Shown here: positions 1-9,383 of the stretch, piece by piece | Layout of the letters: each line of letters opens with the position of its first letter | How positions within the stretch are numbered: position 1 is the stretch's first letter | Source of the DNA: an uncultured bacterium | GTDB lineage: Bacteria > Bipolaricaulota > Bipolaricaulia > UBA7950 > UBA9294 | DNA: 64,000 nucleotides | NCBI GenBank assembly: GCA_903857865.1 | Contig: CAIOGO010000013.1 | Coordinates: forward strand, 58,963 to 122,962 | Direction of reading: 5' to 3' | Position numbers and translations under genes: made by a program | Notes under the pieces: generated by a model | What the model was told of the DNA's origin: nothing | Database searches by the model: none | What the model saw: only the letters and a program-made list of their open reading frames with translations

Positions 1-1491
1 GGCGCCGGCGGCATGGACGTTGCCGTGTGCATGGGCGGCGGCCCGTTCTACCTCACCGTGCCGAAGATGCTGAAGATCGTCCTCACCGGGAAGCTGTCGC
101 CCAACGTCGGGGCGAAGGACGTCGCGCTCGAGGTCCTACGGCGGATCACGGTCAAGGGCGGCGTCGGCTACTTCCTCGAGTTCGTCGGGCCGGGCCTGAA
201 GACCTTGTCGGTGCCCGAGCGCGCGACGATCACCAACATGGGCGCCGAGTCCGGCGCGACGTCATCCATCTTTCCATCCGACGACGTGACGAAGGCGTTC
301 CTCAAGATGCAGGGGCGCGAGAAGGACTGGCGCGAGCTTTCGCCCGACCAGGGCGCCGTCTACGACAAGGAGATCACGATCGACCTCGCGACCGTGAAGC
401 CGCTCGTCGCGATGCCCGGCATGCCCGACAACGTGTTTGACATCGACCAGGTCGCGGGCACGAAGATCGACCAGGTCTTCATCGGCTCGTGCACGAACGG
501 GTCCTACCAGGATCTCAAGATCGTCGCCGAGATGCTGAAGGGCAAGAAGGTGTCGACCGACATCGACGTCATTGTGTCGCCCGGATCGCGGCAGGCGTGG
601 GAAATGTTGATGGAAGATGGCAGCTTCCTCGAGCTCACCAAGGCCGGCGTGCGGATGATCGAGCCCGGATGCAACGCCTGCATCGGCATCGGCTTTGTGC
701 CCGGCACGAACCACCTCTCGCTGCGCACCGTGAACCGCAACTGGAAGGGCCGTGGCGGGAACGAGGATGGCAAGCTCGCCTTGTGCGGACCGCAAGTCGC
801 TGCAGCCTCGGCGCTCAAGGGGGTCATCGCCGATCCGCGCGAGCTGCCGGCCCCTAAGGTCAAGGTCGACCACCTCACCGTCGACGACTACCTCATCCTC
901 GAGCCGCAGGGCCCGAAGGTGGAGATTCGCCGGGCGCCGAACATCGTGCCGCTCGGGAACCAGCGGCCGCTGCCGCCCGTGCTCAAGGGCGAGGCGCTGC
1001 TCAAGGTCGGCGACGGGATCTCGACCGACGCGATCCTGCCCGCCGGTCCGCTCACGCAGCACCTGCGCTCGAACCTCCCGGAGACGTCGAAGTTCACGTT
1101 CCACTACGATGACAAGACCTTCGCCGCGCGTGCCGCGGAGAAGGGCGGCGGGTTCATCGTCGGTGGCGACAACTACGGCCAAGGCTCGTCGCGCGAGCAC
1201 GCGGCGCTGGCGCCGTGGAAGCTCGGGATCACGGCCGTGCTGGCGAAGAGCTTCGCCCGCATCCACCGCGCGAACCTCGTGAACATGGGCATCCTGCCGA
1301 TGACGTGCAACACCGACCTCATCGATCAGGGCGACCAACTCGAGATCGACGTCTCCAAGCTCACGCCCGACCTTGTCGTGAAGAACCTCACCAAGGGCAC
1401 GACCGTCCCGGCGAAGCAGGATCTGTCCGAGCGCGAGAAGGCGATGCTCAGGGCTGGAGGTCTGCTGGCGTATACCGCTCAGGGCCATTAG
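1..1491 (+). CDS. acn: Aconitate hydratase, 3' part (5' end outside window)
   Basis: Interconverts citrate and isocitrate through a [4Fe-4S] cluster in the cytosol. The frame is open from base 1, so the N-terminal part lies before the window; 496 codons are visible of a probable protein of about 640 residues (compact, mitochondrial-like form). Cluster ligands are visible as the Cys in GSCTNG (codon at 490) and the CxxC in PGCNACIG (codons at 670 and 679). The C-terminal swivel domain carries GDNYGQGSSREHA (about 1165-1203). The stop codon lies inside the first copy of a 110-bp hairpin repeat (1481-1715). icd and aclBA lie 5 kb downstream on the same strand, so the accessory insert between them probably split a TCA gene cluster. 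Function is certain; the exact subfamily is inferred. Confidence 0.96.
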   Translation, partial: GAGGMDVAVCMGGGPFYLTVPKMLKIVLTGKLSPNVGAKDVALEVLRRITVKGGVGYFLEFVGPGLKTLSVPERATITNMGAESGATSSIFPSDDVTKAFLKMQGREKDWRELSPDQGAVYDKEITIDLATVKPLVAMPGMPDNVFDIDQVAGTKIDQVFIGSCTNGSYQDLKIVAEMLKGKKVSTDIDVIVSPGSRQAWEMLMEDGSFLELTKAGVRMIEPGCNACIGIGFVPGTNHLSLRTVNRNWKGRGGNEDGKLALCGPQVAAASALKGVIADPRELPAPKVKVDHLTVDDYLILEPQGPKVEIRRAPNIVPLGNQRPLPPVLKGEALLKVGDGISTDAILPAGPLTQHLRSNLPETSKFTFHYDDKTFAARAAEKGGGFIVGGDNYGQGSSREHAALAPWKLGITAVLAKSFARIHRANLVNMGILPMTCNTDLIDQGDQLEIDVSKLTPDLVVKNLTKGTTVPAKQDLSEREKAMLRAGGLLAYTAQGH

Positions 1492-1715
1492 GAGATAGCC
1501 CTGAGCGGAGAGAACGGAGCGGCATCATCGCTCCGTTCTCATAACGTACTCGGTGCAACATCAGATCGGCACCGAGTACGCCACGGCAACAGGGCCACTA
1601 GGAGATAGCCCTGAGTGGAGAGAACGGAGCGACATCATCGCTCCGTTCTCATAACGGACTCGGCGCAACCTCAGATCGGCACCGAGTACGTCACGGCAAC
1701 AAGGACACTAGGTAG
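1481..1715 (+). repeat. 110-bp tandem repeat, each unit holding three hairpins
   Basis: Two full copies (1481-1590, 1591-1700) and the start of a third (1701-1715). Each unit has AGGGC/GCCCT, then a perfect 12-bp stem (1510-1521 with 1529-1540, loop GCATCAT), then an 11-bp stem (1546-1556 with 1569-1579). The third stem is mismatched in copy 2. CTAG occurs at 1598-1601 and 1708-1711. Copy 1 contains the aconitase stop codon. The stems could act as terminators. The repeat may be related to the CTAG hairpin arrays at 11-20 kb. Confidence 0.9.
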
Positions 1716-1824
1716 TAGCTTGCACTCGGAATCGAAGACGCCGCGGGCGAAAGTTCGCGGCACTCTTCTTCTGCCGCCGCGCGTCAATGCGTGTAGATGA
1801 GCGGAGTATGGCTCGTCCGAGCTC

Positions 1825-1853
1825 TTGATCTGTCCGCCGGCGCCCGCTATGCT
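1825..1853 (+). promoter_or_regulatory. Sigma70-type promoter for a short transcript
   Basis: TTGATC at 1825-1830 and TATGCT at 1848-1853 with a 17-bp spacer. A start site near 1860 would give a transcript of about 70 nt ending at the terminator 1897-1928. No ORF follows. Confidence 0.4.
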
Positions 1854-1859
1854 CGCTCT

Positions 1860-1928
1860 ATCCTTCAACGCCAGGGAGCCTACGGGCAAGCTGGTCGCCT
1901 CCGGGTTGCGACCCGGAGGCTTCTTCTT
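1860..1928 (+). ncRNA. Candidate small RNA ending in a terminator
   Basis: A promoter-like element (1825-1853) is followed about 45 nt later by a perfect 10-bp GC-rich stem (1897-1906 with 1911-1920, loop TGCG) and a T-rich tail TTCTTCTT. No reading frame or ribosome binding site is present between them, so a standalone sRNA of about 70 nt is plausible. I do not recognise its family. It could instead be a leftover leader of a lost gene. Confidence 0.3.
1897..1928 (+). terminator. Rho-independent terminator
   Basis: GCCTCCGGGT-TGCG-ACCCGGAGGC, a perfect 10-bp stem with a 4-nt loop, followed by TTCTTCTT on the + strand. It also shields the region from read-through out of acn. Confidence 0.75.
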
Positions 1929-2048
1929 GGACACTCCGCCGATGCCCGGCTGGTTTGCTGCGCCTGACAGAGAACCAGTATTCCTTGTACCGCGTGCAGC
2001 AAAACAAACCCAAGGGCGCCCGCGGTTCGCTTCTCCCACAGGAGGAGC

Positions 2049-2276
2049 TCACTTCTCCAGTCGAAGTAGTTCCTCAATCGTCAGGCCGACGTCCCGGGCG
2101 ATTCTGTGAAGTAGACTCGGCGCGACATCGCGCGAGCCATGGAATGGAATTGTCGTCCCCCGACCGTCCGGATGGCGGTACTGCCTGTGTGATCCTCGCT
2201 GCCGGACAAGAACGAAGCCTCGTCTCTCAAGGAGCCTCGCGACTTCGTGAGGTTTGAGGATCGGGGACTCGGGCAC
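2049..2276 (-). CDS. hicA: HicA-family mRNA interferase toxin
   Basis: Toxin of a type II toxin-antitoxin module, expected to cleave mRNA independently of ribosomes. The 75-residue protein has the HicA dsRBD-like fold signature: an N-terminal KPHEVARLLERRGF helix, then GSHRQY with the catalytic His (His30), then GRGTTIPFHG and a C-terminal helix ending IEELLRLEK. It begins with GTG one base after the hicB stop, so the two genes are translationally coupled. In this locus the antitoxin comes first. Length and motif match the family well. It lies in the accessory insert between acn and iclR. Confidence 0.9.
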   Translation of the reverse strand: MPESPILKPHEVARLLERRGFVLVRQRGSHRQYRHPDGRGTTIPFHGSRDVAPSLLHRIARDVGLTIEELLRLEK

Positions 2277-2277
2277 G

Positions 2278-2487
2278 TCAGCCGACCTGCACGGTCTGAG
2301 TACCGACGTACTCGGACTCGAGGGCGGGCTCGCCGTCTTCGAGGAGCATGGAGATGACCTCGGCGAGGTTCCCTTTCAGCTCGTCAATCGTCTCTCCCTG
2401 GGAGTGCGCGCCCGGCCAGCCGGGCACATAGCCCACGAACAACCCAGTCTGGGCATCTCGTTCAATGACGATGTTCCAGGAACGCAT
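2278..2487 (-). CDS. hicB: HicB-family antitoxin
   Basis: Antitoxin partner of the adjacent HicA. I place the start at the ATG giving MRSWNIVIE because GGAGGTG lies 5 nt upstream; an upstream in-frame ATG at 2511 has no such site. The 69-residue product has the partial RNase-H-like HicB fold: a strand IVIERDAQTGLFVGYVPGWPG, then the conserved HSQGETIDEL and a helix of the type LKGNLAEVISMLLE. It lacks a C-terminal DNA-binding domain, so autoregulation would need another contact. Both genes share the promoter at 2507-2536. Confidence 0.88.
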   Translation of the reverse strand: MRSWNIVIERDAQTGLFVGYVPGWPGAHSQGETIDELKGNLAEVISMLLEDGEPALESEYVGTQTVQVG

Positions 2488-2506
2488 TTCGGCACCTCCG
2501 AAGGGC

Positions 2507-2536
2507 ATCATAGCATCATGCGTGCCTGCCTGTCAC
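2507..2536 (-). promoter_or_regulatory. hicBA promoter
   Basis: Read on the minus strand: GTGACA, an 18-bp spacer, then TATGAT, about 20 nt before the hicB start. The -10 overlaps a direct repeat of GCATCAT, a possible operator. Confidence 0.45.
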
Positions 2537-2827
2537 TCAGGTCACGAAGAGTGGTTGGCCGCGGCGAACGTCAAGAGGCAAGACGCGACCCCTCCGCCCC
2601 TCTTCTGACGGACTCGGCACGCGTTCGGACCAGTGCCGAGCACGCGGACGCTACGGAAGAACACGGGCCTCTGCCATTCGGCGGTGCGAGACACACAGCG
2701 GACCAGAGGATGCCGCGAGCATATGCCGGCGGGGTCCTCATCACGCGCTCGGGTCGACGACTCACCGGCGCTGAGGGCGCAGGCTGAGGCGCCTGCTCTT
2801 TCATTCGTGCCGGACATGGGGTGCGTT
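2537..2827 (+). other. Non-coding gap, nothing recognised
   Basis: About 290 bp between the hicBA promoter and the 3' end of the nuclease/TPR gene. I see no convincing ORF, RNA gene or strong hairpin. Confidence 0.5.
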
Positions 2828-5732
2828 TCAGAACCCAAGTGCTTCGTGTTCAGTGTCAGTAGTCCAGTAGGCGTAACGTTCTGACAGCAGGCGTTCCACG
2901 GCCAGCAGATCGACGTGCTGCCAGTTCAGCACCAGACCCCAGCCCTTAAGGGTCGCCATCATGCTGATTGACAGACAGCGACGAAGGTTCTCTTCGCAGA
3001 GAACGTCGTGGGGAATCGCGGTGGTGCAGTGCAAAACTGGCAGTCTGGCCTTGCTTCTCAGCCGCTCCTCGTGCGTCACTCCTTGCCTGCCACCAGGCTT
3101 GACGCCGGGCACTCCCGACGAGTAGTTGAGGATTGCGTTGTACACGGCCAGCAGTATGTGCCAGTCCTTCCAGCCAGATTCTCTCAGCATAGCAGCGGCG
3201 GCTCTGAGTGTCGGGTTGGTCGACAGGTAGGGCATCGCCTCGCTTAGCCGCTTCGTCAGCTCCTCGTATCGTCTATGGACTCCGGCCTCATGCTTGACGC
3301 TGCTGTAGTTGGGCCCCGGCCCAGCCGCACCTCGGAGCTGTCGGTGCTCTGCGTACGGCTCCCAGTTGTCTGGAATCTCAGGCCTCGTCTTGCGGGCAAG
3401 ACCGGCGAAGTCGGCATCCGTGACAAGCTGCCGCTCCAGGGAAGCCAGCGGCTGCCCGCATCGCAGCTTTCCCACCAGGTCACTGGCGATTCTCTCCTTC
3501 ACCAGCTTCTCGACTTTCTTCATCGGCAACGCAGACGCACGCACCAAAAGACCGGTAGTTGCGACGAATACGCTCAGGTCGAAATCGGCATTCGTGCGGG
3601 GATCCGGAAGCGTGACGGTGGAGGACCCGGTATCCCCCTCCTCCTCGAGAGCGCCCGTTGGAGGTGCATCACCTACTTGCACGGCGACGTTGACAGTTGT
3701 GGGCAGGAAGCACACATCCAGCTCGCCCACGTCTGCTAGGAGGATCTGCAGGGCGGCCGTGAAATGCTCCCCGACGCCGCTAGCCAGGGGCGTGTTCTCC
3801 CACTTGAGGATCCACAGGACGCCCAGGGCGCGGAACTTGACGCAACGCTCCTCCCCTGCATCAGTGAATGGCAACTCGATGCGCTCATTCCGCAGCCTCT
3901 CGAGTTGATCCTTGACCGATTCGTCGTCACCGCGAGGCTCGAATACTCCTAGCACTTCATCCAGATCTTCCGCTACGTTCCACCCTTCGATCGACTGTCT
4001 GATAGCCGTCCGCAGATCGGGGGCGAAGGAACGTGCATACGAGTAGGCAACGCCAGCGTGATAGAGGGTTCTGTTGATTGCGCTATCCACAGACGTGGGA
4101 TCTACCTCGGTTTCGTATTCCAGGGATGCGGCAAGCCCAACGCGGGACAACAAGATGTAGCTGCACCATGCGCCGAGAATGTAGTCGCAGTCAGCAGCCA
4201 TGAAGATCCCCGGAGGTACGTAGCGCCGCAAAGAGAGATCAGAACTAGTTCCGGCCAGGAACGCTCCAGCCAGCGCATAGTACTTCCCGGCCAATGCGAA
4301 CCCTAGCTCTGTGTACCACTTCGAGAGCAGCAGAATGGCCAGAACTGATCCCCGAAGAGTCTCCTCGGCAAACCACTTCGACTTCGCTACGTGAAGCTGC
4401 TGCAGTGCACCAAGGAGCGCGCCCTTTGCGTGCAGCGCCATTGCCCGGTCTACTGCATGCTGCTGCTGCAGCAAACGCCCCATAGCGGTCCTCTAGCAGC
4501 GCATCAACTCTCTTGGTTAGTGCTAGGAGTCTCGGCATGTAAGTGGGCAACGCGTCAGCTGGCAGAAGCTCGATGAACTGGTTGATCATCCTACCGAGGT
4601 CGGTGATGGGAAGCAGCGGAGCGGCCTTGGCGAGGTCGAGCGCCTCTTCCCAGTTATCGAGGCAACTCTTGAGGCCATCCAGCGGCGGGGTCGAACTGGA
4701 GACCAGAAGGCCGCGTGTGAACAAGAGCTGCGCCCGGTGCCCAGGTGACCCCACCTCATGGAGCAGCCTGTCAATGCGCTCAAGGGCAGCCCGGCCGTAG
4801 GCGCGGAGCTCTTCGAGCGGGATTCCAAGGCCTCCGAGAGCAACCGCGCCGGTACAGAATCCCAGCATAACTGCCGTGTCGTCAAGCTCAGACGGACGTT
4901 CCAGCTGTGGTACCTTGGCGAAGTACTCCCTGATCAGGGGCTCAAGGCCCTCCATTGTGTTCTTGCCCCTCAGCGAAGCCAGCGTGGACTCGTAGATTGC
5001 GTGCCTTCGGAAGCGCGCAGGAACCGCCACCGGGTCGATTCTCTCCAGCCAGAATGCGATATCCTCGTTCGGCCCGCCCGCAACCGCAGCTTCCCGAAGG
5101 CCGACTGCGACATCGAGGAGTTCCGCGAGGTTCTGCGGCCGAGCATTCTCCCAATGCTGCCGCAAAGCGGCATACGCCTCGTTGCTCGGCTGTGTTTCGG
5201 GATAGACACTCTGCGGGACTGCCAGGTACTCGCGCGCTATCCAGAAGAGATCCCGCTGGGAGAGCTCCTGGGCAATCCACTGGCCATCGTGTATCTCCAG
5301 CGTGACGCCGCATTCGGTTGCTGCCCACGCCTGCAACTTGTGTCTCTTGGCTACCGGGACATCAGTTGAGCAGAGAAAATGCACGGCAGCAACAGGCGTG
5401 CCAGATCGTGTCACTTTCCGCAGGTCTGATCGAATCTTGGATGTGATCTTGTCTCTCTGCAGGCTGCACAGGAACACAATCCTCTGCTTGCTAACCTTGG
5501 TGGCGAATCCCGGTACTTGCAGCGAGCCACCGGCCGCAACCTGGTATGTCTCGAAGTCGCGACCCTGATCTCCCCCGCCTTCCACGGGCCCCGTTGCAGG
5601 CAGTATGTTCGAGCAGATGCAGTGGCGGGCCAATTGCCGACACAGATGCTCGAACTCATGGGCCCCGTTCCGCACTGACAACTGCTCGAGCTGGAAGCGG
5701 ATCTGTGCCTCGAGTTCGCGGTGAGTAGCCAT
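2828..5732 (-). pseudogene. Nuclease-TPR defence-like protein, split by a frameshift
   Basis: Two minus-strand frames join into one protein of about 965 residues. Part 1 starts at ATG 5732 (no strong SD) and runs about 417 residues. The second frame starts at 4483 and has 551 residues ending at 2828. The shift lies at a TATGGGG run near 4480-4485; without it part 1 reads on into unrelated sequence to 4245. Residues 24-140 resemble a PD-(D/E)XK (Mrr-like) nuclease: HEFEHLCRQLARH, then GGGDQGRDFET (Asp55, Asp59), then a SLQRDK strand (Gln92, Lys95). The rest is alpha-helical and TPR-like and continues across the shift (QLHVAKSKWFAEETLRGS), which argues for one ancestral gene. I know similar DQGRDFET proteins only as uncharacterised. 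A defence role is inferred from the nuclease domain and the hicBA neighbour. A sequencing indel is equally possible. Confidence 0.7.
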
Positions 5733-5913
5733 CTTGACGAGTCTAGGCAGTTCGCGTCGTCTGTTCAATTCCCGCGTAGCAGAATTGAGTGCACGGAGTC
5801 GGCGCGGTCTCTCGACAGGCCAGCGAGCGGGTTCGGGAATGACTAGGAGTCCCCGATGCCCTCCATGGGCGCACGCTGGATTGGGCGGAGAGCGAACCGC
5901 CGATGCGTACGCC

Positions 5914-5941
5914 TTGACTTCCCGCCCGCGTTCTGTAGCAT
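5914..5941 (+). promoter_or_regulatory. Promoter of the iclR-icd-aclBA operon
   Basis: TTGACT at 5914-5919, 16-bp spacer, TAGCAT at 5936-5941, about 30 nt before the iclR start. I saw no better promoter between iclR and icd. Confidence 0.45.
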
Positions 5942-5972
5942 ATCCACATCGTGAGATAGCGGATCCCGGAGG

Positions 5973-6758
5973 ATGGGACTTCCGCGGGGAGCGAGAACCC
6001 TGAACACGCTCGAGAAGTGCGTACGGATACTGACCTTGTTCACCGAGACGACGCCCGTGTTGGGCGTCCCCGAGATCTGCGCGCGCCTCGCCCTCCCGCG
6101 CAGCACGGCCTACCGCTACATCTCGGCCCTGCGCGCGCACCGCTTCGTCGAAGAGGCGCCGGACGGCGCCGGGTATCGGCTCGGCGGACGCATTCTCGAA
6201 CTGGCGGCGACGATGGCACGCAAGCCGTTGCGCGAGGTGGCCCTGCCGCACATGGAGCGCATCGCCCGCGAGACGGGTGAGACGGCCCTCCTCTGCGGCC
6301 TGCGCGAGCACGTCGGCGTGTGCTTGGAGAAAGTCGACGGCACGCACGCGCTTCGCGTCTCCTACGAGCTCGGCGAGACGTACCCGCTCCACGCCGGGTC
6401 GACGGGCAAGGCGATCCTCGCCCACCTGGATCCCGCAGAGCAGGATACCGTCATCGACGACGTCGGGCTGCCACGATTCACGGCGACGACGATCACGAGC
6501 GAGGGGCGGCTCAAGAAGGAACTCGCCAAGATCCGCGCCTGCGGCTACGCCGAGAGCGAAGGCGAGTCGATCGTCGGCACGCACGGCATTGCCGCGCCCA
6601 TCTTCTCTCCCTCGGGCCGCATCATGGGCTCGATCGGCGTGTCCGTGCCGCACCTGCGGGCGGAAGAGAAGAACCGCGAGCGGCTCATCCGCTTCGTCGT
6701 CGACGCGGCGAAGAAGATCACCGAAGGATTGAACGCGCAGGAAGCGCGAGAAAGCTAG
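5973..6758 (+). CDS. IclR-family transcriptional regulator
   Basis: DNA-binding regulator with an N-terminal winged helix (about residues 10-65; [19 protein letters not shown] is the recognition helix region) and a C-terminal GAF-like effector domain with the IclR signature around [14 protein letters not shown] and [23 protein letters not shown]. The 261-residue length is typical. The start is uncertain: the ATG at 5973 directly abuts GGAGG, and a slightly later non-ATG start after GGGGAGCGAG would also fit. It lies 31 bp upstream of icd in the same direction, so it probably controls the icd-aclBA operon and itself, perhaps in response to an organic acid. The effector cannot be read from the sequence. 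Confidence 0.9.
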   Translation: MGLPRGARTLNTLEKCVRILTLFTETTPVLGVPEICARLALPRSTAYRYISALRAHRFVEEAPDGAGYRLGGRILELAATMARKPLREVALPHMERIARETGETALLCGLREHVGVCLEKVDGTHALRVSYELGETYPLHAGSTGKAILAHLDPAEQDTVIDDVGLPRFTATTITSEGRLKKELAKIRACGYAESEGESIVGTHGIAAPIFSPSGRIMGSIGVSVPHLRAEEKNRERLIRFVVDAAKKITEGLNAQEARES

Positions 6759-6789
6759 ACAGAATCCGCGAAGAAGGAGCGAGGTAGCG

Positions 6790-8094
6790 ATGGCGAACAA
6801 GTACATCCCGACCCCGAAGGGCGGTCAGGCGATCACGCGATCCAAGGACAAGCTGAATGTGCCCGACCATCCGATCATCCCATGCATCCGCGGAGACGGC
6901 ACGGGCGTTGACATCACACCGGTCATGATCAAGGTCGTCGATGCGGCCGTGGCGAAGGCCTACGGCGGAAAGAAGAAGATCGAATGGCTCAAGGTCCTCG
7001 CCGGCGACGAGGCCATCCAGGTCAACTATCCCGGAATGACCGAGGCCGAGATCGCGGCCATCCCGCCCGACGAGCGGCAGAAGCTCTACCTTCCTGACGA
7101 GACCGTCGAGGCGATCCGCAAGTACCTCGTCGCCATCAAGGGCCCGCTCACCACGCCCGTCGGTGGGGGCATCCGTAGCCTGAACGTCACCCTGCGCATT
7201 CTCCTTGACCTCTATGCCTGCGTGCGCCCGGTGCAGTACATCGGGACGCCGTCGCCCGTCAAGCGGCCGCAGGACGTCGACATCGTCCTCTTCCGCGAGA
7301 ACACCGAGGACGTGTACTGCGGCATCGAGTGGCAGGCCGACACGCCCGAGGTGAAGAAGCTGATCGACTTCCTCGACAAGGAGATGAAGGTCGGGAAGAA
7401 GATCCGCTTCCAGAAGGACTGCGGCATCGGTATCAAGCCGATCAGCAAGGAAGGCTCGCAACGCCTCATCCGCGCCGCGATCGAATATGCGATCGCCAAC
7501 GACCGCAAGCTCGTGACCCTCGTCCACAAGGGCAACATCATGAAATTCACCGAAGGCGCGTTCCGCGACTGGGGCTACGAGTTGGCGAAGGAGTACCCGC
7601 AGCTCATCACCGAGGAAGAGGTCACGGCGAAGCACGGGGGCAAAGTGCCCGCAGGCAAGATCCTCATCAACGACCGCATCGCCGACCAGTTCTTCCAGCA
7701 GATGCTCCTCCGCCCGAGCGAGTACTCGGTCGCGGCGACGATGAACCTGAACGGCGACTACATCTCCGACGCCGCGGCCGCGCAGGTTGGCGGTCTGGGC
7801 GTCGCGCCGGGCGCGAACATCAACTACTTGACCGGGCACGCGGTCTTCGAAGCGACGCACGGCACCGCGCCAAAGCACGCCGGCCAAGACAAGGTCAACC
7901 CCGGGAGCATCATCCTGTCGGCGGTGGAGATGTTGCGCTACATGGGCTGGCAGCCGGCGGCCGACCTCGTCATGAAGGGCGTCAAGTCGGCGATCGACGC
8001 GAAAAAGGTCACCTACGACCTCGAGCGGCAGATGGAAGGCGCGACTCTCCTGTCCTGCTCGGCGTTCGGCGACGAGATCATCAAGAGGATGTAG
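6790..8094 (+). CDS. icd: NADP-dependent isocitrate dehydrogenase
   Basis: Oxidatively decarboxylates isocitrate to 2-oxoglutarate, or runs in reverse in a reductive TCA cycle. The 434 residues match the E. coli Icd type end to end. The isocitrate-binding SxNxxxR loop is at Ser130, Asn132 and Arg136. The catalytic Lys is Lys247 in [13 protein letters not shown]. The cofactor loop reads [11 protein letters not shown] (Lys362-His363); the Lys fits NADP specificity, although the usual following Tyr is His here. AAGGAG precedes the ATG. It is followed 8 bp later by aclB, so the operon links isocitrate interconversion with citrate cleavage. Confidence 0.97.
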   Translation: MANKYIPTPKGGQAITRSKDKLNVPDHPIIPCIRGDGTGVDITPVMIKVVDAAVAKAYGGKKKIEWLKVLAGDEAIQVNYPGMTEAEIAAIPPDERQKLYLPDETVEAIRKYLVAIKGPLTTPVGGGIRSLNVTLRILLDLYACVRPVQYIGTPSPVKRPQDVDIVLFRENTEDVYCGIEWQADTPEVKKLIDFLDKEMKVGKKIRFQKDCGIGIKPISKEGSQRLIRAAIEYAIANDRKLVTLVHKGNIMKFTEGAFRDWGYELAKEYPQLITEEEVTAKHGGKVPAGKILINDRIADQFFQQMLLRPSEYSVAATMNLNGDYISDAAAAQVGGLGVAPGANINYLTGHAVFEATHGTAPKHAGQDKVNPGSIILSAVEMLRYMGWQPAADLVMKGVKSAIDAKKVTYDLERQMEGATLLSCSAFGDEIIKRM

Positions 8095-8102
8095 GAGACA
8101 AC

Positions 8103-9383
8103 ATGGCTCAGAAAGGGATTCGCGAAGTCGACGCGAAGCAGATCATCGCCAAGGCGGTGGGCCAACTCTCTGCGGGAGAGTTGGCTTTTGACGACCGGAT
8201 CGTCCTCGTGACGCCGGAGACCGATCTAGCGGCGCTGCCCAAGCAGTACCCTTGGCTCAACACGACGAAGTTGGTGGCCAAGCCCGACCAACTCTTCGGC
8301 AAGCGCGGGGTGAACAACCTCCTCGCCGTGGATAAGACGTTCGATGAAGTGAAGGCGTGGATCGGTGAGCGGATGAACAAGGAAGTCACCATCCAGCAGA
8401 CGACGGGGAAGACGACGGGCGTCCTCACTCACTTCCTCATCGAGCCCTACGTGCCGCATGACGTCGAGTACTACCTTGCGTTCACGTCACACGGCGACAC
8501 CGACACGATCCACTTCTCGACCCAGGGCGGGATCAACGTCGAAGAGGCGTGGGACTCCGTCGTCCACATCGACGTGCCTGTACTGGCGCAGTCAGCCGAC
8601 GTCCGTGTGGCGAAGAAGCTGCCCAAGATCCCGAATCCGGAGATGGTGGCCCGCTTCATTGAAGTCCTCTACCGCGTCTTCGTCGACTATCACTTCGCCT
8701 ACCTCGAGTTCAACCCGTTCACGTTCGCGGGCGGCAAGCTCGTGCCCCTCGACTGCGTCGCCAAGCTCGACGACACGGCCGCCTACCAGTGCGCCGAGAA
8801 GTGGGGCGCCGTCGAGTTCCCGAAGGCATTCGGGACGACGGCGACGAAGGAAGAGGCGTACGTGAAGTCGCTCGACGAGAAGACGGGCGCCTCGCTCAAA
8901 CTCACCGTTCTCAACCCGAAAGGCCGCGTGTGGCTCCTCGTTGCAGGCGGCGGCGCGAGCGTCATCTACGCCGACACCGTCGTCGACCTCGGCTACGCCA
9001 AAGAGCTCGCGAACTACGGAGAGTACTCGGGCGACCCAACGACGGAACTGACCTACGAGTACACGAAGACGCTCCTCGACCTGATGACGCGCGAGCCCGA
9101 TCCGAAGGGCCGCGAGAAGTTCCTCATCATCGGAGGCGGAATCGCCAACTTCACCGATGTCGCGAAGACGTTCACCGGCATCATCCAGGCCCTCGAGCAG
9201 TACAAGGACCGCCTGCAGAAGAACAAGGTCAAGATCTACATTCGCCGCGGGGGTCCCAACTACAAGGAAGGGCTCGAGAAGATGCGAAAGGTCGGCGAGA
9301 GGATCGGCGTGCCGGTTGAGGTCTACGGCCCGGAGACGCACATGACGGCCGTCGTGTCCATGGCGCTCGAAGGGAGGAAGTGA
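8103..9383 (+). CDS. aclB: ATP-citrate lyase, small (ATP-grasp) subunit
   Basis: With AclA it cleaves citrate plus CoA and ATP to acetyl-CoA and oxaloacetate. The 426 residues match the small subunit of the two-gene enzyme known from Chlorobium: an ATP-grasp-like N-terminal half (KLVAKPDQLFGKRG, FLIEPYVPHD, YLEFNPFTF) and a succinyl-CoA-synthetase-like citrate-binding half (LVAGGGASVIYADTV, FLIIGGGIANFTDVAKTF, IYIRRGGPNYKEGLEKM). I chose the ATG at 8103, 8 bp after the icd stop, and ignored the long upstream frame antisense or out of frame to icd. Its TGA overlaps the aclA ATG by one base, which implies coupled translation and equal subunit supply. Confidence 0.96.
   Translation: MAQKGIREVDAKQIIAKAVGQLSAGELAFDDRIVLVTPETDLAALPKQYPWLNTTKLVAKPDQLFGKRGVNNLLAVDKTFDEVKAWIGERMNKEVTIQQTTGKTTGVLTHFLIEPYVPHDVEYYLAFTSHGDTDTIHFSTQGGINVEEAWDSVVHIDVPVLAQSADVRVAKKLPKIPNPEMVARFIEVLYRVFVDYHFAYLEFNPFTFAGGKLVPLDCVAKLDDTAAYQCAEKWGAVEFPKAFGTTATKEEAYVKSLDEKTGASLKLTVLNPKGRVWLLVAGGGASVIYADTVVDLGYAKELANYGEYSGDPTTELTYEYTKTLLDLMTREPDPKGREKFLIIGGGIANFTDVAKTFTGIIQALEQYKDRLQKNKVKIYIRRGGPNYKEGLEKMRKVGERIGVPVEVYGPETHMTAVVSMALEGRK

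Noticed and set aside
262-1488. 408-codon minus-strand frame opposite aconitase
   Set aside because: High-GC shadow of the acn frame, Arg/Asp/His-rich, with no motif or start signal. The same applies to long antisense frames over icd, aclA, proS and the MmgE/PrpD and mutY genes.
4245-6806. 853-codon minus-strand frame as one protein
   Set aside because: Its first 358 codons are antisense to iclR and non-coding DNA; the real gene starts at 5732 and continues in another frame after about 4483.
7329-9383. 684-codon plus-strand frame as a longer AclB
   Set aside because: The part before 8103 is an out-of-frame shadow of icd; the ATG at 8103 matches the family N-terminus.
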